Shown piece after piece: positions 50,419-59,195 of a stretch of DNA of 64,000 bases; position 1 is the stretch's first letter; each line of letters opens with the position of its first letter. The stretch is from contig NZ_WNKY01000002.1 of the NCBI RefSeq assembly GCF_009720825.1, forward strand, positions 62,001 through 126,000, in the 5' to 3' direction. The notes below the pieces were generated by a model. That model was not told the DNA's origin. It did not search any database and saw only the letters and a list, made by a program, of their open reading frames with translations. The translations under genes and the position numbers were made by a program. This stretch comes from Duganella radicis (GTDB lineage: Bacteria > Pseudomonadota > Gammaproteobacteria > Burkholderiales > Burkholderiaceae_D).

Positions 50419-51055
50419 GCGTCATGCGCTGGTTTGGCTGAATGACGCCGGCTGGTCGGCGGCGATTGCTGCCGCACAGCCGGAACATCAAGCCGCACTG
50501 GCGCGATGGCAGCGACGGGACTGGCCAGTCGTCGTGCGCCGCCTCGATGCCGACGCGGCGGCGGATGAAGTTAGCCTCGGCCTGCCCTTGCCGCCCGATG
50601 CCGACGGCATCAAGGTACGCATCCCGCTACGCGCCCGCCATGCGCACATCGCCCGCAGCAGCGATGCAATCGAATTGAAATCCGCCCTGCCCGCCGCTGG
50701 CGCGTGGCACGGTCAAGCGGCGGCACTCTGTGATGCGATGCCAGGCCTGCGCGTCTTTGGATCGCTGGCCATGCAGGCATTGACTGGCTTGCAGTACGTG
50801 TCGCCGTCTTCGGACATCGACGTGCTGTTTCGTCCCGCCAGCCACCAGCATCTGGCGGACGGCGCCGCGCTGCTGGCGCGACATGCGGAGCATCTGCCGC
50901 TGGACGGCGAGATAGTCTTCCCCGGCGGCGCGGCGGTATCGTGGAAAGAATGGCAAATGGCGATGGCACATCCAGCCAAAGTGATGGTCAAGGAGTTGCG
51001 CGCTGTGCGCCTGGTCGACGCCGCGTCCCTGCTGGCGACGCTGGAGGCGCAATAG
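50405..51055 (+). CDS. mdcG: Malonate decarboxylase holo-ACP synthase (phosphoribosyl-dephospho-CoA transferase)
   Basis: 216 residues. Seen: an N-terminal R-H-x-x-V-W start, RRDWPVVVRRLDA, GLPLPPDADGIKVRIPLRA and a nucleotidyltransferase-type core VFGSLAMQALTGLQYVSPSSDIDVLF with the metal-binding D-x-D. Attaches the prosthetic group to MdcC. Overlaps mdcE and, by 1 bp, mdcB. Confidence 0.92.
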   Translation: MFNLERHALVWLNDAGWSAAIAAAQPEHQAALARWQRRDWPVVVRRLDADAAADEVSLGLPLPPDADGIKVRIPLRARHAHIARSSDAIELKSALPAAGAWHGQAAALCDAMPGLRVFGSLAMQALTGLQYVSPSSDIDVLFRPASHQHLADGAALLARHAEHLPLDGEIVFPGGAAVSWKEWQMAMAHPAKVMVKELRAVRLVDAASLLATLEAQ

Positions 51056-52032
51056 TGCCCGCCGCAAGCGCCATGACGCGCGCTTCCGGCTTCACCCGTG
51101 CGGTCGCGGGAGTGGACACCGTCGGGAGTATGCAGCCCGGCGCCACTGCGGGCATCTTCGTTGACGCCGTCGCCTCGCGCGCTGTACGCGCAACGCGGGC
51201 AGCTTTTGCACGCGAGGTCGCGCGGCTGGCGGTGCGCAGCCTGCACGCGGAGCTATGTCTGTATCCGAAGCCGGGACTGGTGTCGCCGGTGGACAGCGGC
51301 AGCCATGACGACATGGATGCAGGCACCTTCATGCGCAGCATGTTCTCGCTGCGTCACTACTTCCGCAAAATCTGCCTGGCAGGATGGGATGACGCGCCGT
51401 TCGCGCAGCTCAAGCAGTTGGGCATCGCGGCAGAGAAGGCGATGCTGAAAGCGACGCGCGGGATCAATACCCATCGCGGCGCCATCTTCAGCCTTGGCCT
51501 ACTGTGCGCCACCGCCGGCCGCGCCTGTGCGCAAGGCACACCGATGACACCCGCTGCCTTGCGCGCCGCGATGCTGATCCGCTGGGGCGAGGAACTGGCC
51601 GCCCACGCCGGCTGCGCGACTGCCCCCAGCAATGGCCTGCGCGTGGCTGCGCGATACGCGGTGAGTGGCGCGCGCGAGGAAGGTGCGCTTGGTTTGCCAT
51701 CTTTGTTCGAGATCGGCATCCCTGCCCTGCTGGCCTCGCGCGCGCGTGGCGCCACCGTCACCGAGGAACGCGTCGATACACTGTACACACTGATGGCGCA
51801 CATCAGCGACAGCAACGTCTACCACCGCGCCGGCCCGCGCGGCGCGCAGATCGTGCGCGAACATGCCGAACGTTTCCTGGCGCGAGGCGGCACCGCCAAC
51901 ATCCACTGGCACGCGGAAGCACTGCACAGCCATCAGGTCTTCATGCAGCATCGCCTATCGCCCGGCGGCGCGGCGGACTTGCTTGCGGCCTGCTGCCTGG
52001 TGCAATCGCTGGCGGCAATGGGCGACAAATGA
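51055..52032 (+). CDS. mdcB: Triphosphoribosyl-dephospho-CoA synthase
   Basis: 325 residues from GTG 51055 (GGAGG at 7 bp; an ATG at 51073 is the alternative). Seen: LHAELCLYPKPGLVSPVDSGSHDDMDAGTFMRSMFSLRHYF and GINTHRGAIFSLGLLCAT, the CitG/MdcB signature. Condenses ATP and dephospho-CoA to the precursor of MdcC's prosthetic group. The N-terminal 45 residues before the core are Ala-rich and atypical. Confidence 0.92.
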   Translation: MPAASAMTRASGFTRAVAGVDTVGSMQPGATAGIFVDAVASRAVRATRAAFAREVARLAVRSLHAELCLYPKPGLVSPVDSGSHDDMDAGTFMRSMFSLRHYFRKICLAGWDDAPFAQLKQLGIAAEKAMLKATRGINTHRGAIFSLGLLCATAGRACAQGTPMTPAALRAAMLIRWGEELAAHAGCATAPSNGLRVAARYAVSGAREEGALGLPSLFEIGIPALLASRARGATVTEERVDTLYTLMAHISDSNVYHRAGPRGAQIVREHAERFLARGGTANIHWHAEALHSHQVFMQHRLSPGGAADLLAACCLVQSLAAMGDK

Positions 52033-52937
52033 GCTATCCGCGCCTGCTGCTGCTCTGCCCCGGACAAGGCGACCAGCATCCCGATATGTTCAAGCTGGCC
52101 CGCAGCAGCCCCGCCGCCAGTGCGCTGGCCGACCCTCTGCTGGCCGGCACCAACCTTGATGGCGACATCTACGCCAACCGCAAGGCGCAGCCACTGATCG
52201 TCGCCGCTACGCTCAGCATGTGGCAAGCCATTCGCGACTTCGCGCCGCCGCCCGCGCTGGTGGCAGGCTACAGCATCGGCGAGCTGTCAGCCTACGCTGT
52301 TACCGGCGCCATCGCACCGGAGCAGGCCATCGCGCTGGCCGCGCAACGCGCTCAGTTGATGGATGATTGCCGGCGCGCCGCACCCGGCCAGGCGCTGCTG
52401 ACCATCACCGGCCTGCCGCTCGCCAGCGCCAGCACACTCGCCATCGCACACGGCTACCACCTCAGCATCGAAACGGGGGAAGACAGCTGCATCGTCGGCG
52501 GGCCCGCGGTGCAAGCGGAGCAGCTACAACAAGCGATAGAAGCCAACGGCGCGCGCAGCAAGCGGCTGCCGGTGGAAGTGGCGTCGCATACACCCTACAT
52601 GCAAAGCGCGGTTGCACCATTCGCCCAGGCGCTGCGTGCGGCGACATTCCAGGTGGCGCAAGCACCGGTGCTGGCCGGCATAGACGCGACGCCGGTCACC
52701 GACCGGGGGCGTGCGGTGGATACGCTCTCGCGCCAGCTGGCGGAAAAAATCCGCTGGTTGGCCTGCATGGACGCCGCCGCCGAAGCGGGCATCACCGTCG
52801 CGCTGGAACTTGGTCCCGGCGCCGCGCTATCGCGCATGCTGCAAAACCGCCATCCGCAAATCGCCAGCCGCTCGGTGGCCGACTTCCGCACGCTGGACGG
52901 CATCCACAAGTGGCTGGAGCGCGCCTTCGAAAGCTAG
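52029..52937 (+). CDS. mdcH: Malonate decarboxylase epsilon subunit (malonyl-CoA:ACP transacylase)
   Basis: 302 residues, ATGA overlap with mdcB. Seen: LLLLCPGQGDQHPDMF, the nucleophile elbow AGYSIGELSAYA with Ser82, and a C-terminal catalytic His in SHTPYM. Primes the ACP with malonyl from malonyl-CoA. Last gene of the operon; overlaps the convergent trxC by 4 bp. Confidence 0.93.
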   Translation: MSYPRLLLLCPGQGDQHPDMFKLARSSPAASALADPLLAGTNLDGDIYANRKAQPLIVAATLSMWQAIRDFAPPPALVAGYSIGELSAYAVTGAIAPEQAIALAAQRAQLMDDCRRAAPGQALLTITGLPLASASTLAIAHGYHLSIETGEDSCIVGGPAVQAEQLQQAIEANGARSKRLPVEVASHTPYMQSAVAPFAQALRAATFQVAQAPVLAGIDATPVTDRGRAVDTLSRQLAEKIRWLACMDAAAEAGITVALELGPGAALSRMLQNRHPQIASRSVADFRTLDGIHKWLERAFES

Positions 52938-53392
52938 CGATTGTTCTGCGTGGCCCACGCGATGATGTTTTGTGCATCCATCGCCCCCGGCTGACGCGCC
53001 ACTTCGCGGCCACCCTTGAACAGGGCCAGCGTCGGAATACTGCGTATCGCATAGCGCGCGGCCAGATCCTGCGCCTGTTCGGCATCCACCTTCACCACGC
53101 GGAACTGCGGCTCCAAGCGCTGCGCGGCCTGCGCATAAAACGGCGCCATCGTGCGGCAAGGCCCGCACCACGGCGCCCAGAAATCCACCAGCACCGGGAT
53201 ATCGCTACGCTCGATATGCTTCTGGAAGCGCGCACTGGCCAGATCCACCGGCGCACCGGTGAACAGCGCCTTCTGACACTTGCCGCACACCGGCTGCGCC
53301 GACAACTTCGCGGACGGCACGCGATTCACCGCATCGCAATGCGGACAAACAATATGCAGCGACTCCGGCTGCGTGTTCGTGGAATTACTCAT
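52934..53392 (-). CDS. trxC: Thioredoxin 2 (TrxC)
   Basis: 152 residues; the second of two adjacent ATGs (53392) has the better spacing to GGAGG. Seen: N-terminal zinc-binding CPHC (16-19) and CGKC (36-39), then a thioredoxin fold with WCGPC (C76, C79) and the cis-Pro SIPTLALF. Cytoplasmic disulfide reductase, often oxidative-stress induced. Unrelated in function to the malonate operon. Confidence 0.94.
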   Translation of the reverse strand: MSNSTNTQPESLHIVCPHCDAVNRVPSAKLSAQPVCGKCQKALFTGAPVDLASARFQKHIERSDIPVLVDFWAPWCGPCRTMAPFYAQAAQRLEPQFRVVKVDAEQAQDLAARYAIRSIPTLALFKGGREVARQPGAMDAQNIIAWATQNNR

Positions 53393-53499
53393 CATCGACC
53401 TCCAGACGTCAAGCCCAGCATGATAATCCAAGGCCGGAAAAAATGTTTTTTTGCGCGCCGTCAATGCGGCAAAGCCCGGCCCGACCGTAGACTGGAAAA

Positions 53500-54483
53500 A
53501 TGTCCGCCCCCACTCCGCCCGACCGCTACGACTTGCCTTGGAAAATGGCGATAACACATGCCGTCCACGCCTTCATGGCGCTCTTCTTTGCGGATATTCA
53601 TGCCACGATCGACTGGTCGAAACGTCCTCGTTTCCACGACAAGGAGCTGACCAGGACAGGCTACGTCGATACCCCGGACCGCATGATTGCAGACAAGCTG
53701 GTGGAGGTCTGTCTGCGCGATGGCGGATGGATACTGCTGCATATTGAAGTGCAGTCACAACGCGACGCATCGCTGGCGCAGCGTATGCTCGACTATAACT
53801 ACCGGATTTCCCAGGAATACGGGCGACCGGTGACCAGCTTGGTGTTGCTGGCTGATGATGATCCCCACTGGCGCCCGCACGCTTTCCATCACGAGCAACT
53901 GGGACTGGTGCAGCATCTGTCTTTCGGCATGGCTAAATTGCTCGATTACGCCGGTCGCATTGACGCTTTGATGGCCTCTGACAATCCAATTGCCTGGGTG
54001 GCGCTAGCCCATCTGCGGACAAGACAGACTCGCCACAAACCGAGTGAACGTTATGCGGCCAAACTGCAATTAACCGGGCTACTGTTCAAGCACCGCTGGA
54101 GTAGAAAGCGCATACTAATCTTATTCAAAGTGATCAACTGGATGATGGTCTTGCCGCCATCCTATCAGGAACGTTACTGGCAAGCCGCTTCCGAATTGGG
54201 TAAGGAGGACAAGATGGAACTGATGAATCAATTGGAGCAGATGCTCTTCGATAATGGCATGGAAAAAGGCATGGAAAAAGGCCTGGAAAAAGGCCTGAAA
54301 AAAGGTCTGGAACAAGGCCGCAAGGAAGGTGCGGTGACGTTGTTGGAACAGCTGCTCACGCAGCGCTTCGGGCCGCTGCCGAAAACGGTCCGCAACAAGC
54401 TGGCCAAGGCCAGCGTCGAGCAACTGACCGCCTGGGCCATTGCCCTGCCAGCAGCGCAATCGCTCAAACACATCTTCCAATAA
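53500..54483 (+). CDS. Rpn/PD-(D/E)XK family putative recombination-promoting nuclease
   Basis: 327 residues. Seen: an N-terminal nuclease-like domain with DTPDRMIADKLVEVCLRDGGWILLHIEVQSQRDASLAQRMLDYNYRI (E-V-Q of the PD-(D/E)XK core, Y-x-x-R-I), then four to five short repeats G-[ML]-E/K-KG (residues about 248-270, low complexity) and a C-terminal DUF4351-like end (LLEQLLTQRFGPLP). Related Rpn proteins promote RecA-independent recombination and vary repeat number by strain. The gene is less GC-rich than its surroundings, in line with mobility. Confidence 0.82.
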   Translation: MSAPTPPDRYDLPWKMAITHAVHAFMALFFADIHATIDWSKRPRFHDKELTRTGYVDTPDRMIADKLVEVCLRDGGWILLHIEVQSQRDASLAQRMLDYNYRISQEYGRPVTSLVLLADDDPHWRPHAFHHEQLGLVQHLSFGMAKLLDYAGRIDALMASDNPIAWVALAHLRTRQTRHKPSERYAAKLQLTGLLFKHRWSRKRILILFKVINWMMVLPPSYQERYWQAASELGKEDKMELMNQLEQMLFDNGMEKGMEKGLEKGLKKGLEQGRKEGAVTLLEQLLTQRFGPLPKTVRNKLAKASVEQLTAWAIALPAAQSLKHIFQ

Positions 54484-54486
54484 AAA

Positions 54487-54519
54487 CCGCGCCACGCGAA
54501 TCGGTTTCGCGTGGCGCGG
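54487..54519. terminator. Bidirectional intrinsic terminator
   Basis: A perfect 14-bp stem (54487-54500 and 54506-54519) with a 5-nt loop. On the minus strand it is followed by a T-run (complement of the A-run at 54482-54486), so it terminates the phasin gene; it also closes the Rpn gene on the plus strand. Confidence 0.85.
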
Positions 54520-54540
54520 CTACACAACTTACAGCGTTAA

Positions 54541-55182
54541 TCAGGTCTCTTTACGAGCGCCAGTCTGCTTGCCGCTCTGGCTGGCGGCTTGGGCCGCGGT
54601 CTGGGCCTGGGTGGCCTGGCCGCCTTGCATGTGGCCGCTTTCACGGCTTTCAGTGCCGTTCTGGCCGCTTTGCAGCGTCTGGCTGCCACGGCTCTCATTG
54701 CCATGCGAACGCTGCATGCCATCGTTGCGGAACGAGAACGGATCGCTGAAACGCTCGACCGCGTCCTGATGGCTGCGCAGGGTTTTCTCGGTTTCCTCCG
54801 ACGTGACGCGCGCCACTTCATCGGCCAGCGCCTTGGCGGTGCGGCTGGTTTCCTGTACGTGCTCTTCCGCCACCTTGGACAGATCGACTTGCGTGTCGGC
54901 GGCGATGCGCGAGAGGTGTTGCTGGTAGGCGCGCAGCTTTTCAGCGGTGGGCTGCGCATGGGCGGCGGCGGCGGCGATCGCCTCGGTCGGGCGGTGGGCG
55001 GTGATCACCTGCTGGCTGGCCTGGGTGGTTTCTTCCAGCAGGGTTTGCGCCAGTTGAATGTTCAGGTCGCTGTACTGCTGAACCGTGCGGAACATGGACT
55101 TGGACATGTCATTGAAGAACGACAGTTGCGCTTCCATGTGCGTTTTTGCTGCGGGGGTGACAGTTTGGGAAAATGGGTACAT
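54541..55182 (-). CDS. Phasin-family protein
   Basis: 213 residues. Seen: a phasin domain (about 20-120) with MEAQLSFFNDMSKSMFRTVQQYSDLNIQLAQTLLEETTQASQQVI, then a Gln/Ser/Gly-rich tail from about 150 that is low complexity. Phasins coat polyhydroxyalkanoate granules and control their number and size. Its upstream region contains an FNR-like box, suggesting oxygen-dependent expression. Confidence 0.9.
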   Translation of the reverse strand: MYPFSQTVTPAAKTHMEAQLSFFNDMSKSMFRTVQQYSDLNIQLAQTLLEETTQASQQVITAHRPTEAIAAAAAHAQPTAEKLRAYQQHLSRIAADTQVDLSKVAEEHVQETSRTAKALADEVARVTSEETEKTLRSHQDAVERFSDPFSFRNDGMQRSHGNESRGSQTLQSGQNGTESRESGHMQGGQATQAQTAAQAASQSGKQTGARKET

Positions 55183-55267
55183 AGATATGCCTCGATAGTT
55201 AAGTGCCAGGGAGTTGTCGTCGCCGCGAGTGCGGCGCGAACGTCAAGGCTACGTTAACCCCACCTGA

Positions 55268-55291
55268 CACGTTTGATCTGGATCAAACGTG
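55268..55291. promoter_or_regulatory. FNR/ANR-type box within a 10-bp-arm inverted repeat
   Basis: TTGAT-CTGG-ATCAA at 55273-55286 is a perfect match to the FNR consensus TTGAT-N4-ATCAA. It lies in a larger palindrome (arms 55268-55277 and 55282-55291), 91 bp upstream of the phasin start and 20 bp after the OFA transporter stop; the hairpin might also end OFA transcription. Confidence 0.6.
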
Positions 55292-55310
55292 CCAGCATCC
55301 CGGAGTTTTC

Positions 55311-56942
55311 CTACTTAAACAGCACAGCCGCTTTCTGCACCGTGATGGAAATGCCGATCGCCAGTGGAATACCGACCGCCAGCCAGCCGAAGGCCACGGC
55401 CACCGGGCTGGTCACGCCATTCGACGCCACCGCCGTGCCGGTCGCGGCCGCCGCGTCGCGCTCGTGCGCCAGCTTCTTCTCGGCCGCCAGTTCGGCGTCG
55501 GTCATGAAGTGCTTGTCCGCCACCGGACGCACCAGCAGGTTGCAGATCAGGCCGACTACCAGCAGGCCGGCCAGCACGTACATGGTGATGTCGTAGGCCT
55601 GCGCCTTCGGCACGCCGGCCGCGATCTGGTACTCGCGCACGTAGTTGACCAGGATGGGACCGAACACACCAGCCGCCGCCCACGCGGTCAGCAGGCGGCC
55701 GTGGATGGCGCCCACCATCTGCGTGCCGAACAGGTCGGCCAGGTAGGCCGGCACGGTGGCGAAGCCGCCGCCGTACATCGACAAAATAATGCAGAAGAAA
55801 CCGACGAACAGCGCCGGATGGCCGCCGTGCGCCATCGATGGAATCGAGGCATACAGCGCGAAGCCCAGCACGAAGAAGATGCCGTAGGTGACCTTGCGGC
55901 CCAGGAAGTCCGAGCACGAGGCCCAGGCGAAACGGCCGCCGATGTTGAACAGCGACAGCAGGCCGGTGAAGCCGGCCGCGATCGCGGCGATCTGCGCTTT
56001 CTGCGCGGTGTCCAGCTCGTTGAAGGTCTTGGCCACGCCCAGCAGCTGGCCGCCGAAGATTTCCTGCAACAGCGGCGAAGCCATGCCCAGGATGCCGATG
56101 CCGGCCGTCACGTTCAGGCACAGCACCCACCACACCAGCCAGAACTGTGGAATGCCCCACACCTTGCTGGCGTGGACGTGGCGGGTGGTGATCATGGCGT
56201 TGCCGTTGGTGGCCGGCGGGGTCCAGCCCGCTGGCTTCCAGCCGGTCGGCGGCACGCGGTAGGACAGCGCACCCGCCATCATGAAGACGAAGTAGATGGC
56301 CGCCATCACCAGGAAGGTTTGCCACACGCCCACCGAATCCGGCGTGGCGAAGAACTTCATCAGCTTGTCGGCCAGCGGTGCGCCGATCATGGCGCCGCCG
56401 CCGAAGCCCATGATGGCCATGCCGGTCGCCATGCCGCGGCGGTCCGGGAACCATTTAATCAGGGTCGACACCGGCGAGATGTAGCCCAGGCCCAGGCCGA
56501 TACCGCCGATCACGCCGGAGCCCAGCCACATCAGCCAGATCTGGTGCTGGTACACGCCCAGCGCCGAGATCACCAGGCCGCCGCACCAGCACACGGCCGA
56601 CACCACGCCTGCCTTGCGCGGACCGGCGTGTTCCAGCCAGCCGCCGAACAGCCAGGCCGACAGGCCGAGGAAGACGAAGAACATGGTGTACATCCAGCCC
56701 AGCATGGAAATCTGCCAGTCGCAGCTGGTCGACAGAATGCGCTCCAGCAGGCCGATATCGGCCGCGCAAGCGATCGATTCCTTGATGCCCAGCGCCTTCG
56801 ACAGCGGCAACCAGAACACCGAGAAACCATACGCCATGCCAATGCACAGGTGAATTGCCAGCGCCGCGGGCGGCACCAGCCAACGATTGAAACCGGCACC
56901 GGCGACGGTGCGTTCCTTTTCTAGAAAGTCAAACAAAGCCAT
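55311..56942 (-). CDS. OFA-family MFS transporter (oxalate/formate antiporter-like)
   Basis: 543 residues, longer than the usual 400-430 because of a loop region and a C-terminal extension. GGGGAAAA precedes the ATG. Seen: YGFSVFWLPLSKALG, GWMYTMFFVFLGLSAWLFGGWLEHAGPRKAG, GSGVIGGIGLGLGYISPVSTLIKWFPDRRGMATGMAIMGFGGGAMIGAPLADKLM, diagnostic of OFA proteins. Inner membrane; exchanges small carboxylates such as oxalate, formate, pyruvate or lactate. The substrate is not determined. Confidence 0.92.
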   Translation of the reverse strand: MALFDFLEKERTVAGAGFNRWLVPPAALAIHLCIGMAYGFSVFWLPLSKALGIKESIACAADIGLLERILSTSCDWQISMLGWMYTMFFVFLGLSAWLFGGWLEHAGPRKAGVVSAVCWCGGLVISALGVYQHQIWLMWLGSGVIGGIGLGLGYISPVSTLIKWFPDRRGMATGMAIMGFGGGAMIGAPLADKLMKFFATPDSVGVWQTFLVMAAIYFVFMMAGALSYRVPPTGWKPAGWTPPATNGNAMITTRHVHASKVWGIPQFWLVWWVLCLNVTAGIGILGMASPLLQEIFGGQLLGVAKTFNELDTAQKAQIAAIAAGFTGLLSLFNIGGRFAWASCSDFLGRKVTYGIFFVLGFALYASIPSMAHGGHPALFVGFFCIILSMYGGGFATVPAYLADLFGTQMVGAIHGRLLTAWAAAGVFGPILVNYVREYQIAAGVPKAQAYDITMYVLAGLLVVGLICNLLVRPVADKHFMTDAELAAEKKLAHERDAAAATGTAVASNGVTSPVAVAFGWLAVGIPLAIGISITVQKAAVLFK

Positions 56943-57146
56943 TCAGTTTTCCCCAATAAGTGTTTCTTATGAACAATATCGGGCGCAAGAATAGCACAAA
57001 TATAATTCTTATGGGATACGTTTCAGATCATCAAGAATCAGCCGGCCAGTGAAAACCGCAACAGCCAAGTGCCCGAAATTTAATCAGTGCGTGCATTCCA
57101 ACGGTGCGCGGTGTAAACTGTAGTCTTCTTGCTGGAGGGAAACACC

Positions 57147-57473
57147 ATGGCTATCACTGCGATTAATGCTGGCGTTACGGGCCTGAACGCCGCCGAGCGC
57201 GCGTTGGGCAACAGCGCCAATGCAGTTGCCAATCTGAACACGCAGGGCTTCCAGCCGGCGCAGGCGGTATTTCAGGAAAACACGCCGGCCGGCAGCGGCG
57301 TGACGCTGTCCTTGCGCGGTCAGCAGCTGTCGCAGGCGGATGCGCCCAGCGCCACCAACCTCGCCACCGAGACCACCAATTCGCTGGTCTACAAGGCGCA
57401 ATTCGATTTGTCGGCCAAGGTGGTGCAGGCCGCCGACCAGAATCTCGGCACGCTGATCGACATCAAGGCTTGA
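57147..57473 (+). CDS. Mini flagellar-rod/hook-like protein
   Basis: 108 residues, GGAGGG at 7 bp before the ATG. Seen: N-terminal INAGVTGLNAAERALGNSANAVANLNTQGF resembling the Flg_bb_rod motif, and a C-terminal SLVYKAQFDLSAKVVQAADQNLGTLIDIKA resembling Flg_bbr_C. Together they form a minimal FlgB/FlgC-like molecule with almost no middle. It lies outside any flagellar operon, so it may be a stray rod paralogue of unknown role. Similar solitary genes are sometimes annotated as flagellar basal body proteins. Confidence 0.7.
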   Translation: MAITAINAGVTGLNAAERALGNSANAVANLNTQGFQPAQAVFQENTPAGSGVTLSLRGQQLSQADAPSATNLATETTNSLVYKAQFDLSAKVVQAADQNLGTLIDIKA

Positions 57474-57507
57474 TCGCCGCCGGCCGTATCGGCCACAATG
57501 CGCGGCC

Positions 57508-58995
57508 ATGGATATTCTGAACACCCTTCCCGCCCGCATTTCCGACATTCCCCGCCGCTGGGCGCAACGCGCGCCGCACGCGCACGCGCTGCACGACGTC
57601 CAGCGCCACTGGACCTATGCCGAACTGGCGGCCGCCGTGGACAGCGCCGCCGCGCTGCTGCGCGGCTGGCAGCTGCGGCCCGGCGACCGGCTGGCCATCA
57701 TCGGCGAAAATTGTGTCGCGCAGGTGGTGCTGAGTTTTGCCGCCGCCGATCTCGATGCGTGGACCGTCCACATCAACGGCCGGCTGTCGCCGCGCGAAGT
57801 GGACGTGGTGCTGCGCCACAGCGGCGCGCGGCGGGCGATCTACCTGCCCTCGCCGGCCGGGCCGGAAACCGCCGCGCACGGGCAGCGCAACGACGCGGTG
57901 CCGGTGCGGACGCCGCTGGGCGAGTGGCTGCTAGGCGCACTCAATCCGCACTGCACGCCGGAACCGGTACACGCCGCGTCGGACCGGCAGGTGGCGGCGC
58001 TGATCTACACCACCGGCACCACCGGCAATCCCAAAGGCGTGATGCTCACGCACCGCAATCTGCTGTTCATCGCCGCCGTATCGAGCAGTCTGCGCGGCCT
58101 GACGCCGGGCGACCGCGCCTGGGGCGTGCTGCCCATCACCCACGTCTACGGCCTGACCTCGGTCATGCTGGGCACCCTGTACGCTGGCGCCTGCCTATAC
58201 CTGTGCCCGCGCTTCACGCCGGATGCGCTGCTCGCGGCCTTGCGCGACCATCGCCTGACCATCGTGCAAGGCGTGCCTGCCATGTACGCGCGCCTGCTGG
58301 AAAAGCTGGGCGGAACGCAAAACAAGCTGGCAACGCAGTTGCGCTTTGCCTAAGCGGGCGGCTCGCCGCTGTCGGCGGATCTGAAAGCCAAGGTCGAACA
58401 ACTGCTGGGCGTACCGCTGCATAACGGCTACGGTCTGACCGAAGCCGCGCCCACCGTCAGCCAGACGCGCCTCAATGCGCCGCGCAGCGACAGCTCGGTC
58501 GGCCACGCCATCCCCGGCGTGGAAGTGCGCGTGGAAAATGGCGAACTGTGGGTGCGTGGTCCCAACGTCATGCGCGGCTACTATCAGGAGCCTGAGCTGA
58601 CGGCCGCCGTGCTGCGCGGCGACGGCTGGCTCAATACCGGCGACATGGCGCGGCAGGATGCGGATGGCGCGCTGTTCATCGTCGGCCGGACCAAGGAACT
58701 GATCATCCGCTCCGGCTTCAATGTCTATCCGCTGGAAGTGGAGACGGTGCTGAACGCGCATCCGGCGGTAACGCAATCGGCGGTGCTGGGCCGGGCCGCC
58801 GCGGAAGGCGATGAAGACATCATCGCCTTCGTCGAACCCGACCCGCGCCACGCCGTCACGCCGGCCGAACTGGCGGCCTGGCTGGCGCCGCAACTGGCGC
58901 CCTACAAGCGGCCATCGGAAATCATCATCATGGCCGCCCTGCCTGCGGCCGCCACCGGCAAAATCCTCAAGAGCCATCTGCGGCAGATGCTTTAA
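57508..58995 (+). pseudogene. AMP-dependent (acyl-CoA) synthetase interrupted by an in-frame TAA
   Basis: A continuous reading frame of 496 codons broken only by TAA at 58351-58353 (codon 282). Before the stop: substrate/ATP motif IYTTGTTGNPKGVMLTHRNL and an ACS N-terminal domain. After it: AGGSPLSADLKAKVEQLLGVPLHNGYGLTEAAP, NTGDMARQDADGALFIVGRTKELIIRSGFNVYPLEVE and the A10 lysine in ATGKILKSHLRQML. In homologues the interrupted position is usually Tyr or a similar residue (RFAY-GG), one base from TAA. No frameshift or other damage is visible, so it is either a recent nonsense mutation or a sequencing error. The first part alone lacks the catalytic C-terminal domain. Confidence 0.88.
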
Positions 58996-59093
58996 TCCTC
59001 GCCCGGCTCGCTGGCGCCGTCCGCGATCTGGACGTAAATCAGTTTTACTGCAATACTCAGCACCATGCCGACGATACCTATCAGTTCCCACAT
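58992..59093 (-). CDS. 33-aa single-pass membrane peptide
   Basis: ATG 59093 has GGAG 7 bp upstream; the product begins MWELIGIVGMVLSIAVKLIY and continues VQIADGASEPGED, so one hydrophobic helix (residues 2-22) followed by an acidic tail. The stop overlaps the end of the convergent synthetase pseudogene by 4 bp. Too short for most gene finders. Family unknown; could be a spurious ORF, but ribosome binding site and topology are convincing. Confidence 0.45.
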   Translation of the reverse strand: MWELIGIVGMVLSIAVKLIYVQIADGASEPGED

Positions 59094-59195
59094 GGCTGGC
59101 TCCATAAATGAAGAATCGACGCTTCACTTTAGCGGCCGCGCCGGATTTGATCCAATAGCAAAAACGGCGGCCATCTATCTCGAAACGGCATAACG

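Noticed and set aside
54258..54330. Short tandem repeat array (GGCATGGAAAAA-like units)
   Set aside because: It encodes the M/L-E-K-G repeats of the Rpn-family protein and is typical of that family, so it is kept as part of that gene.
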